A stretch of 64,000 nt of DNA from Corynebacterium sp. p3-SID1056 (lineage in GTDB: Bacteria; Actinomycetota; Actinomycetes; Mycobacteriales; Mycobacteriaceae). Below are positions 42,696 through 50,664 of the stretch, one piece after another. The stretch lies in contig NZ_JALXXL010000006.1 in the NCBI RefSeq assembly GCF_025152525.1, positions 62,001 to 126,000 on the forward strand, given 5' to 3'. Below the pieces are notes generated by a model, which saw nothing but the letters and a program-made list of their open reading frames with translations, was not told where the DNA came from and did not search any database. Made by a program: the position numbers and the translations under genes. Position 1 is the stretch's first letter. The number at the start of each line of letters is the position of its first letter.

Positions 42696-44210
42696 CTACA
42701 CCAGACCGATCCACTGCCAGTAGGTCGCGGAAAGGAGCAAGATCAGCAGGTATCCGACGATGGTCAGCGGAATGCCTGCCTTGAGGAACTGGCGTGTGCT
42801 AAACGCACCGGTGCCGTACGCCAGCATGTTTTGCGGCGCGGAGATGGGCAACAGGAACCCGAAGCAGATGACAAACTGCTGGATGACCACGAAGCCGATG
42901 CCGCCGTTAGGCACGTCCAACGTCGCGGCGAGCGCGATGAACACCGGAATCAGCGCGGAAGCGAGCGACGTCGCCGAAGCAAAGCCCAGGTGGATGATGA
43001 TGTTAAACAGCGACACGATGGCGATGGTCGCCAAAATTGGCATGGAAGCGATACCCAGCGCACCGAAAGTCCGCTCGGACAGCCAGGTTGCCGCGCCCGT
43101 TTCCAGGAGGAAAGACCCCAGGGAAATACCCACGGCAAAGACGATGAGCGTGCCCCAATTGATGTGGTCCTGCGCATATTTGAAATCCATGACGCCGATG
43201 CCCGGCAGCAACATGATCGCGATCGCGGCGAGCGTGATCGTCGAGGAGTTGATCGGGTGAAGGAAGCCCTCCGTCGCCCAGAACAGCAGGAGGACCACGG
43301 CAATCGCGGTGAGGCGCTTTTCCGCGCCCGTCATCGGCCCCATCTCAGCCAGCTGCTTCTCGACGAGCGCGCGACCACCCTCGATGTGATCGACTTCGGG
43401 CTTAATCGCCGCGCGCATGATGAAGTACAACGCGATCGACATCAGCACGGACCACGGCGCTGCCCACATGAACCATTGGCCCCAGGACACTGTCTGCTCC
43501 ATCTGGTCTTCGATAAACCCGATGGCCACCAGGTTCTGCGCCGCTGCGGTCTTGATGCCCACGTTCCAAATCGAGACGGCCTGTACAGCGGTGATGACAA
43601 GGAGCGCCGAAAGCTTCGAGTCCACGGCGAGCCCAAAGGCGGCGACCATACCCAAAAGAATCGGCACGACGGCACCCGCGCGGGCGGTGGCCGAGGGAAC
43701 GAAGAAGGCGAGGATGATGGAAATGATGATCGCGCCAGCAACGATGCGCGACGTCTTCTCCCCCGCCACCTTGAGCACGTAGAGTGCAATCCTTCGGTGC
43801 AGCCCTGTCGCCTGCATGGCGGTGGCCAGCGCGAGCGCCGCGGCCACAAGCGCCACTGCGCCGCTCGAGAACCCGGAAAGCGCCATGCTCAGCGCCGGCC
43901 CGGTGCCGAAAACCTCGCCGGGGGCTTCCGGGTCCGGGGACAGCCCGACCAACAGCGCGATCAAGGAGATGATGAGCACCGAGCTCACCGGGTAGCTCAC
44001 AGCCTCGGTCACCCACATAATGACGGCGAACGCCAGCATGCCCAGCGCAATTTGCCCCTGCCACTCGATCCCATCAATGGGGATGAGCAGCACCGCGGCC
44101 AGCGCCACAAAGGCAAGGAAGAACGAGATGATCTTGCCCTTGCTTCTCGACGCCTCCTTGTCCCCTTGTTCCTGCTCCTGCGACGCAGGTGCTGTGGCTG
44201 CCGATGTCAC
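42696..44210 (-). CDS. DASS/SLC13-family anion:sodium symporter
   Basis: A 504-residue transporter with about eleven membrane segments. The two hairpin motifs expected in divalent-anion:Na+ symporters are present: around FVPSATARAGAVVPILLGM in the first half and FASATSLASALIPVFIAL in the second, and HPINSSTITLAAIAIML matches the SNT region. Likely substrates are dicarboxylates, citrate or sulfate. GTG 44210 is preferred to the TTG 21 bases upstream because AGGGAGG sits 6 bases before it. A TTAGTGT/ACACCAA hairpin-like repeat at 44232-44249 lies upstream and could be an operator. Confidence 0.85.
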   Translation of the reverse strand: MTSAATAPASQEQEQGDKEASRSKGKIISFFLAFVALAAVLLIPIDGIEWQGQIALGMLAFAVIMWVTEAVSYPVSSVLIISLIALLVGLSPDPEAPGEVFGTGPALSMALSGFSSGAVALVAAALALATAMQATGLHRRIALYVLKVAGEKTSRIVAGAIIISIILAFFVPSATARAGAVVPILLGMVAAFGLAVDSKLSALLVITAVQAVSIWNVGIKTAAAQNLVAIGFIEDQMEQTVSWGQWFMWAAPWSVLMSIALYFIMRAAIKPEVDHIEGGRALVEKQLAEMGPMTGAEKRLTAIAVVLLLFWATEGFLHPINSSTITLAAIAIMLLPGIGVMDFKYAQDHINWGTLIVFAVGISLGSFLLETGAATWLSERTFGALGIASMPILATIAIVSLFNIIIHLGFASATSLASALIPVFIALAATLDVPNGGIGFVVIQQFVICFGFLLPISAPQNMLAYGTGAFSTRQFLKAGIPLTIVGYLLILLLSATYWQWIGLV

Positions 44211-44288
44211 GGGCGACCTCCCTTTCTCCAATTAGTGTTACCACACCAAGTTTATCGGGAGGCCCCTTGACCGGGCAAAAGGAATTTC

Positions 44289-46541
44289 CTACATCGGGAA
44301 GATGCCGGAGGCCCACGCCGCGCCTGCAAGCAGCGCGACAATCCCGCCGATTGCGCCGAGCACGGCCAAGATAATGGTCGAGTTCGCGGGCCGGTTCTTC
44401 GATGTCTGGGGGGACGCGTCCTGTTCGCTTTCCCCGAGTTCTGCGCCCAGCTTCGTCTTCGCGAGTTCCTTGACCTCCGCCGAGGCGTTCGGGTCGGAGA
44501 GGATCTGCTCGCGGACACGCGTTGCTTCCGACTTGGAGTAGTCCAGCAGAGACAGATCGTAGTGCTCAGTGAACACTTCGTCGCCGTCGGCGTTGTGGAC
44601 GCGGACCTCCAACGGCATGGTTGCGCCCTTTAGGCCCGCGACGCCGGTGATCGGAATATCGAACTTCACAGAAGGGTCCGCAGATAGCTGGCCCGGCACG
44701 CGGATCCGTTCGGAATACTCGCCGCCTGGGTAGGTGACGGAGAGGTCAAAGTCGTGCAGGTCCAGGCCCAGGTTGCGCAACTCGGCCGTGACGGTGTTGT
44801 CGTTGCGGGTGGTGATGATGGAGTTGACTTCGGCGTCGATAAGCCGAAAGCCCGCTTGCCCATCATTGTCCTCCGCGGCGGCCAACTCCAGCTCGCGGGC
44901 GGTGACGTCCTTGTGGCTGGAAACTGTGTCATCCGTGCCCGCAGTTGCCTTCACCCTGCCGATGAACTTGCCGCCAAGGTCAAGGTGCTCCCAGTCAGGG
45001 GCGACAGCATAGGAGCCGGTGTAGCAGGAGTACTCGCCGCAGACGCTGCTTTCGCGGCTGCCCTTGGAGGTCTCGGTGCTGTAGTCGAACTTGGAGAACT
45101 GGTAGAGGTAGTTCATCGCCGACGAGTAGTTCTTCAGCAGGTCCTCGGTCTCCACGCGCGTGGGCGAAAGTACGGAGCCCGTGTGCGTGAGGCCAAGGTT
45201 GTGGCCGAACTCGTGCAGGATCGTGTTGCGTAGTTGGTCCTGGCCGGTGAGGTAGTCGTGTTTCGCCACGTAGAAGACGGAATCGCTGACCAGTCCCATG
45301 CCGGTGGAATAGTCGTTGGCTTCCAGGCGGTCGCCAATCATGCCGACTCGGAACACCGACGAGCGCGAGCCCAGGAGGCGGTCGCGGTCGGCCGCGAGTT
45401 GGGCGTTGTGGTTGTCGCCTTTGAAGTAGAACTCTTGAAAGTCTTCGGTCGCGCCGCCGTAGCGAGTGCCGTAGTTCGGGATGTTGGTGTACATCTCGCC
45501 TGCGTCGATGTGCAGGTTGATGCCTCTGCTATCGAAGAGCTCGACGAGCTGGATCAGCGCGGCCCGAGAGGGGCGGTAGACGTTTGCGTTCGCGGCTGCG
45601 CACTCGGCGAAGTCTTGAAACCCTTCAGCATCTGCACCGTAACGCTGATCGCGGTCACACCCCAGCGTTTCCCACTGCGACTTCGACCAGTTCAACTGCA
45701 GGAATAGATCGGGTCGCTCCGGGTCAGCGCCCCACAGCTGGAGGGGGAACTGGTCGCCGTCGGCGGTAGTAAACCCTTCGCGTTCCCATGCGTCCGGAAG
45801 GCCGTCGCGGTCGGAATCCACTGCGGACTCCTGGGTGGTGACTTCCATCTCCATCGTGGCTGTGAGCGAACCTTGTGCAGCTACTGTCTCCTTCCACGAG
45901 CCACGCTGGTAGGACGCCCCTTCCCCGACGTGGCCAACCTTGCCCGCAGCAGTGGTCTGTTCCTGGACGTTGTCGACGCCGGAGGCAGCGGGGTTGTGGT
46001 AGCGCAGCGTCGTTTCGTAGCCGCCTTCGGCCGGGGCGAGGACAAACGCGCCGTCGTGAAAGCGCGCCTGCTGCTCCTCGTAGTCCATCAGGCGCGAATT
46101 CATGTCGACGGCAAACTCGCGTGCTTCATCAGCCAGGTTCTCCAAGGTGACATCGACCGTGATCTTGGTCTTCTCCACCGTAAACACGCGGGTGACCCGC
46201 ACGTTTCGCGCATTGTCCTCGTGCGTCAAGGTGATCACGTCCGCGCCGCCGCGCGTGTGCTTTTCCACTGCGGTATCGCTGGGGAGGTAGCGCACCTTCA
46301 CCCCATCTGCCTGCATCGCCATGTCGAAGCTGCCAGACATCAGACCGGCAACCGAGTACGGGTGCTCAAACGTGAATGTGGTGGCGCGCCCCTTCGACAC
46401 GTCGACGACGGCAAACCCTTCCTCGTCGCCGCTCGGCGTCATGTGCACGCCAAAGGGCATGTCCTTGACCGCTGCGAAAGTCGGTACTGGCGTCATCAGC
46501 ATTGTTGCTGTGAGCGCGGCAGCGCCGACACGCCTGCTCAT
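44289..46541 (-). CDS. Surface metalloprotease C (HExxHxxGxxH, C-terminal anchor)
   Basis: A 750-residue exported protein, third of three paralogues. A signal peptide covers about residues 1-24. The N-terminal 220 residues are beta-rich. A calcium-type loop DSDRDGLPDAW follows at about 242-252 and leads into WGADPERPDLFLQLNW, shared with the other two. The zinc site is HEFGHNLGLTH (443-453) with the Met of SSAMNYLY at 476, as in metzincins. A C-terminal beta domain, a 30-residue helical segment and a membrane helix (724-744) ending WASGIFPM complete it. No LPxTG signal. It is last in the transcription unit, 5 bp after the surface protein gene. Confidence 0.85.
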   Translation of the reverse strand: MSRRVGAAALTATMLMTPVPTFAAVKDMPFGVHMTPSGDEEGFAVVDVSKGRATTFTFEHPYSVAGLMSGSFDMAMQADGVKVRYLPSDTAVEKHTRGGADVITLTHEDNARNVRVTRVFTVEKTKITVDVTLENLADEAREFAVDMNSRLMDYEEQQARFHDGAFVLAPAEGGYETTLRYHNPAASGVDNVQEQTTAAGKVGHVGEGASYQRGSWKETVAAQGSLTATMEMEVTTQESAVDSDRDGLPDAWEREGFTTADGDQFPLQLWGADPERPDLFLQLNWSKSQWETLGCDRDQRYGADAEGFQDFAECAAANANVYRPSRAALIQLVELFDSRGINLHIDAGEMYTNIPNYGTRYGGATEDFQEFYFKGDNHNAQLAADRDRLLGSRSSVFRVGMIGDRLEANDYSTGMGLVSDSVFYVAKHDYLTGQDQLRNTILHEFGHNLGLTHTGSVLSPTRVETEDLLKNYSSAMNYLYQFSKFDYSTETSKGSRESSVCGEYSCYTGSYAVAPDWEHLDLGGKFIGRVKATAGTDDTVSSHKDVTARELELAAAEDNDGQAGFRLIDAEVNSIITTRNDNTVTAELRNLGLDLHDFDLSVTYPGGEYSERIRVPGQLSADPSVKFDIPITGVAGLKGATMPLEVRVHNADGDEVFTEHYDLSLLDYSKSEATRVREQILSDPNASAEVKELAKTKLGAELGESEQDASPQTSKNRPANSTIILAVLGAIGGIVALLAGAAWASGIFPM

Positions 46542-46546
46542 GTGTT

Positions 46547-48091
46547 TCACTTTCCACCGCCTAACTGGCTCAAGGCCCACTGGGCACCGGCGCCTATCGC
46601 CGCCATCGCCACCATCACCAGCGGAATCCACCACGCATCCCGCACGCTCGAGGTAGCAACCTCGTCCTGCGGCGTATCCGCGGTGAGCCGGACCTTCTTG
46701 TCTTGCCCATCGACGCGCAGTGTGACCTCGTAGTCCGCGCCCCGCATCGCATCCTCGGGAACGGTGGCCGACACCTTGCCGGTGGCCTTATCAACGTCGA
46801 GGCGAACCCCTCCGTTGTCGATGATCTCGACGTCGGACTCGGCCGCGTCGAAAATCTCCATTTCCTTCCCTGGCGGAAGCACTTGCGCTGTGCGTTCTTG
46901 GGGCTGAGCGGAAGGCGCGGCAAGCTTCAGCGGCACCTTCACTCGCGACTGGGAGCCGTCCGCGTAGCTCACGCGTACCTTCAACACACCCTCCTGCGCG
47001 CTTTGGCTCGGAGTCGCGGAGATCCTTCCGGTGGCCGGGTCAATCGAGATCCGCCAACCGGAAAGCTCCGGGTTATCGGCACGCAGCCACCAGTACTCCG
47101 CGTCCTTTGGCATCGTTTGCTCACCGGTCTGCTCCACCTCAGCGCGCTCGCCTGGGGCAGCCGTCACCGGCCCCCAGCCCGGGGTGTAGCGTTTCGCAGC
47201 AGGCAGGGCGGTGATGTGGAACGCCGCCTTCGCGGTCGTTGTCTCGCCGTTGGGCAGCGTGCCAACCACCGGTACCTCGATGGTCTCGCCCACCCGCGCG
47301 TCCACGCCGGCGGTATCCAGCGTGACTCGGCCGGTACGCGCATCCACTTGCGCGTTGGTGGCATCCGTAGAAAACACCACCCCGGAAGGGACCGGCTGGC
47401 TGGGAAAGTCTCTCCCCTGGTGCGAGATGGTCGCCATCGGTGCAGCGCTTGTCGCCTTGCGGCCCTGCTCCACGGAGGTCACGGGGTACTGCAGCGCCCG
47501 CAGCGTTTCCGGGCCCGTCACCTTCACGTTCACCGTGCTGACCTGGCCGGCGGACGTACGCACAGCGACTTCGTAGTCCCCCGGTGCCGTGCTCGCTGGC
47601 GGCATGGCCTCGATCGTGCCGTCGTCAAAGACCTCCACCCATTGCGGGCCAGCCTTCTGCTCAACGGTCACACCACTCGCGTCCCCCTCGATCTGTGGGT
47701 GGATCGCAGACCTGCCGCCCGCAACGACGGTGAAATCTGACCAGGTGAAGTCCACCTCGCGCTCGGGACCAGTAAACCTTGTCGTCGTGTCCTGCGGCCG
47801 GTTCAGTTCCACGGTCCCGATGACTGGCTCACTACCTTCGGTAATCACGCGGTACGTGTACGTGCCGCGCGGCACGTCGAAGGCGACTCGCCCCGCATAG
47901 TCGGTGACCCCGCTCAGCTTCACATTTGGGTCGTCGTTGTTTACCACCTCGACTACCGCAGCTTCGATGGGGTCGCCTGCTTTCTGCACGTTGAGCGTGA
48001 ACTCCACGGTCTCTTGCGCCACAGCGACTGGGGCGACAGCGACGGCAGCGGCCACCGTCAGTGCCGCGAGAGGGTTCGGCATCCAATGCAT
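46547..48091 (-). CDS. Membrane-anchored Ig/Rib-like surface protein (partner of the proteases)
   Basis: A 514-residue exported protein: signal peptide (about 1-25), a carboxypeptidase-regulatory-like domain (about 27-105, with GVTDYAGRVAFDVPRGTYTY), several Ig/Rib-like beta modules with recurring GETTTAK-like and RVSYADGSQSRVKVP strands and DARTGRVT or DPATGRIS turns, and one membrane helix near the C-terminus (AWWIPLVMVAMAAIGAGAQW). It resembles the larger protein at 53000-56269, sharing the FTW..FTV..GG module start and an ISAAP-like (TSAAPMATIS) block. No enzymatic motif. It sits between two protease genes in the same unit and may be a scaffold or adhesin. Confidence 0.8.
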   Translation of the reverse strand: MHWMPNPLAALTVAAAVAVAPVAVAQETVEFTLNVQKAGDPIEAAVVEVVNNDDPNVKLSGVTDYAGRVAFDVPRGTYTYRVITEGSEPVIGTVELNRPQDTTTRFTGPEREVDFTWSDFTVVAGGRSAIHPQIEGDASGVTVEQKAGPQWVEVFDDGTIEAMPPASTAPGDYEVAVRTSAGQVSTVNVKVTGPETLRALQYPVTSVEQGRKATSAAPMATISHQGRDFPSQPVPSGVVFSTDATNAQVDARTGRVTLDTAGVDARVGETIEVPVVGTLPNGETTTAKAAFHITALPAAKRYTPGWGPVTAAPGERAEVEQTGEQTMPKDAEYWWLRADNPELSGWRISIDPATGRISATPSQSAQEGVLKVRVSYADGSQSRVKVPLKLAAPSAQPQERTAQVLPPGKEMEIFDAAESDVEIIDNGGVRLDVDKATGKVSATVPEDAMRGADYEVTLRVDGQDKKVRLTADTPQDEVATSSVRDAWWIPLVMVAMAAIGAGAQWALSQLGGGK

Positions 48092-48120
48092 TGCAAAGCC
48101 CCTTTGTAGTGAGAAATGTC

Positions 48121-50205
48121 TTATATGAGGTTATTGGTCCAGGCGTACGCCGCCCCGCCGATGAGTGCGAGGAGCAGCACGATCGGCACCGCGATCGCCG
48201 CGCTCGAGCTTGACTTTTCGCTCTGCTTGGGCTGGTCCTTCGGCGTCGGCGTGGGCGTTGCTTCTCGACGCTCCGCTCCCTGCATCGCCGTCGTCGTCGC
48301 GGGCGCTTCACCGGCGCGCACCGGGATAACGAGGCGATCCTCGAAGGCCGTTCCCCCATGCACCGTGCTGACCCGCACATCCAGCGGCATGTTGCCCGCT
48401 GCCGTCGGAGTCACAGGCACGCGAATCGTCGTGGTGTTATTACCTGTCCGCACGCCACCGAGCACGACCTGGGTGGTGGTTTCTCCTGCGACCACGTTGA
48501 AGCGGCCAATATCCAGACCCGGGTTGCTCAGCTCCAGGGTGACCTCTCCCGCTTCACCAGCGGTCAGCTCGCCCTCATCGACGACGTCGACGTCAACGTG
48601 GCCGTTCTCGCTTTCCGCCAGAGCCATCTGCGCATCACGCTGTTCCAGGGCGCGGGCATCTACCTGCTCTGCCTTCGCGCCGGCCGTGCCCACAGGCTGG
48701 CCGAGGCGCGCGGAGTTGAACGCAATGTTGTCCCAATCTGCCGGGACGCGGTAGTCCCCCGTGTAGCAGTCCACGCCAGCGCGGTTGCACTCTACAGGCA
48801 GTGGTCCGCCCGACACTGACTCCTCGTCCGAGTAGTCGAAGTAGCTGAACTGGTAGAGGTAGTTCATGACCGACTTGTAGTTCGGCAGGTAGTCCACATC
48901 AGGCACCTGACCGGCCGCTGCTGCCGCACCATTATGGTTCAAGCCCAGGTTGTGCCCCAACTCGTGCATGATCGTATTGCGCAACTGGCTCTCTTTTGTC
49001 ACGCGCTCGTGCTTGGCCACATAGAAGCCATTATCCCCCAGCAGAGAAACGCCGACGGAGTAGTTACCGGGGTTCATCATGCCGCCCACGACACCAGAGT
49101 GGAATACGGCGGAGCGCTGCCCCAGCAAGCGGTTGACGTTGTTGACCATGCGCAAACCCGGGATGGTGGATTTGAAGTAGTACTCCTCGTAGTCCTCGGT
49201 TTCGCCACCGTGGCGCGCGCCGTAGTTCGGAATGTTGGAGTAGTACTCACCCGCATCGATGTGGAGTGCGATGCCGTGCTCGCCAAAACGCTCAACAAGC
49301 TCATCAAAGCTCTTGCGCGCGGGGCGATAGCTGGTGGTCTTTGCCTCTAAGCACTCAGCGTGCTCGGGGCGGGAAAAGCAGTCGAGGGTCTCGTACTCGG
49401 AACGCATCCAATTCATCTGCAGGAAGATGTCGGGGCGGTGCGGGTCTGCACCCCACTCGTGAAGTGGCAAGCGCGTGCCGTCGGCAAGCGTGACCCCCTG
49501 TTCCTCCCACAGGTCCGGAAGGCCATCGCGATCGCTGTCGATTGCGGACTCCTGGGTCTCAAACGTAAACGTCGCGCTTGCGGTAAGCGTCTCGCCAGCC
49601 TCTACCTGCGCTAACCAGCGTCCGCGTTGGAATTGCGCGTTCCCCGCGGCGATACTACCGAGCTCACGGGAGGCAGTCGTACCATTGAAGGTCGGCGCGA
49701 CGCCCGAGAAGTGTGCGCCCGGGAATGCAATGACGGTGTCGTAGCCGCCGTACTCAGGGACAACGCTGAAGCGGCCGTCGGCAAAAGTACCAGCGAGCGC
49801 CCGGTCCGTGTTGATGGAGTTGGTCAGGTCGACCTGGAGGTAGCGCTCTTCTGCGCCCATGTTCGTGACGGTGACCTGGACGTCAACGACGTTACCGCGC
49901 GTGTGGATCTCCCTCTTCACGCGCACCTGGCGCTCGGCGTCTTCGTACTCGACGGCATTGTCCTCGACAACAGCGTTTGCAGGGGCCATACTGCGGGCCC
50001 CTTCGACCATGATGTCGGTGTACAGCGTGCTGCAGAGCTTCCCAGCAACCGAATCCTCATCCTTGTAGGTCAACTGGGCCAAACGGGAGGCATCCAGCTC
50101 AACCTTGGAGGTCGGGACGGCCGCATGCGCAACGACTGGCTGCCCACCGAGCACCAACGCAACCCCCATCGCAGCCGCGGTGCACGCCCTTGCCAGCCTC
50201 TTCAT
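48121..50205 (-). CDS. Surface metalloprotease B
   Basis: A 694-residue exported protease paralogous to the two others. Signal peptide about 1-29 (ending AHAA). The calcium-type loop is DSDRDGLPDLW (223-233), followed by HEWGADPHRPDIFLQMNW. GIALHIDAGEYYSNIPNYGA at 311-330 is a block conserved in protease C and recognisable in A. The zinc motif is HELGHNLGLNH (414-424) and the Met is M447 in KSVMNYLY. After a beta domain there is a Pro/Thr-rich spacer (TPTPTPKDQPKQ) and a C-terminal membrane helix (about 668-689) ending NNLI. An AAGGAAGGA site precedes ATG 50205. First gene of the second transcription unit. Confidence 0.87.
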   Translation of the reverse strand: MKRLARACTAAAMGVALVLGGQPVVAHAAVPTSKVELDASRLAQLTYKDEDSVAGKLCSTLYTDIMVEGARSMAPANAVVEDNAVEYEDAERQVRVKREIHTRGNVVDVQVTVTNMGAEERYLQVDLTNSINTDRALAGTFADGRFSVVPEYGGYDTVIAFPGAHFSGVAPTFNGTTASRELGSIAAGNAQFQRGRWLAQVEAGETLTASATFTFETQESAIDSDRDGLPDLWEEQGVTLADGTRLPLHEWGADPHRPDIFLQMNWMRSEYETLDCFSRPEHAECLEAKTTSYRPARKSFDELVERFGEHGIALHIDAGEYYSNIPNYGARHGGETEDYEEYYFKSTIPGLRMVNNVNRLLGQRSAVFHSGVVGGMMNPGNYSVGVSLLGDNGFYVAKHERVTKESQLRNTIMHELGHNLGLNHNGAAAAAGQVPDVDYLPNYKSVMNYLYQFSYFDYSDEESVSGGPLPVECNRAGVDCYTGDYRVPADWDNIAFNSARLGQPVGTAGAKAEQVDARALEQRDAQMALAESENGHVDVDVVDEGELTAGEAGEVTLELSNPGLDIGRFNVVAGETTTQVVLGGVRTGNNTTTIRVPVTPTAAGNMPLDVRVSTVHGGTAFEDRLVIPVRAGEAPATTTAMQGAERREATPTPTPKDQPKQSEKSSSSAAIAVPIVLLLALIGGAAYAWTNNLI

Positions 50206-50664
50206 GCGGCACGTCCTTCCTTGTACGAAAAACTATGCACGGCCCGCTTACCCCGCACCTCAAGTTTTATGCACTTTTAATGCAGGGAGGGCCGCGCTTA
50301 CTGGAACTTAAAGTTACCGGAAACGCCACAATAAACAATGTGTTGAACAATAAATGGCCCGGTCGTCGACAGTGGTATACCAACTTTTCATGGCAATGAT
50401 TTTCCACTTTCGTTGCATAATATTCACCCGCTGCGGCATTATCCAGCTAGAGGCACGTTGATGCCTCACATATTTGGGCGTGATTTTCCCAGAAAGCTCG
50501 CCCCCACCAGCCAGGCGAGGCTAAACGCACACTCAGGTTACAGTCCGGGCACCACAGCAGTGTTATGCAGCCCAACACAGTAATGTGACACACACTAAAG
50601 AGAGACCTCTTCACACCTCACGGGCCGCGCGGAAAATACGCCTTTTTATGATTTTGCTCACACC
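50206..50664 (-). promoter_or_regulatory. AT-rich intergenic region with palindromes between the two protease units
   Basis: 459 bp with no gene, noticeably richer in A+T than its flanks. It should hold the promoter of protease B and the end signal of protease A. Visible: a 10-bp palindrome TGGTATACCA at 50373-50382; GAGGCA(6)TGCCTC at 50450-50467; two ACAATAAA repeats near 50330 and 50346; AACTT-A-AAGTT near 50305; and TATTAT on the minus strand near 50419, a possible -10 box giving a leader of about 200 bases. A small AAGAG/CTCTT hairpin with a short T-run near 50600 is only a weak terminator candidate. Confidence 0.6.

Noticed and set aside
42618..44270. 550-codon plus-strand frame opposite the DASS transporter
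   Set aside because: The minus-strand transporter has coherent membrane segments and family motifs; the plus frame is a charged His/Arg-rich shadow.
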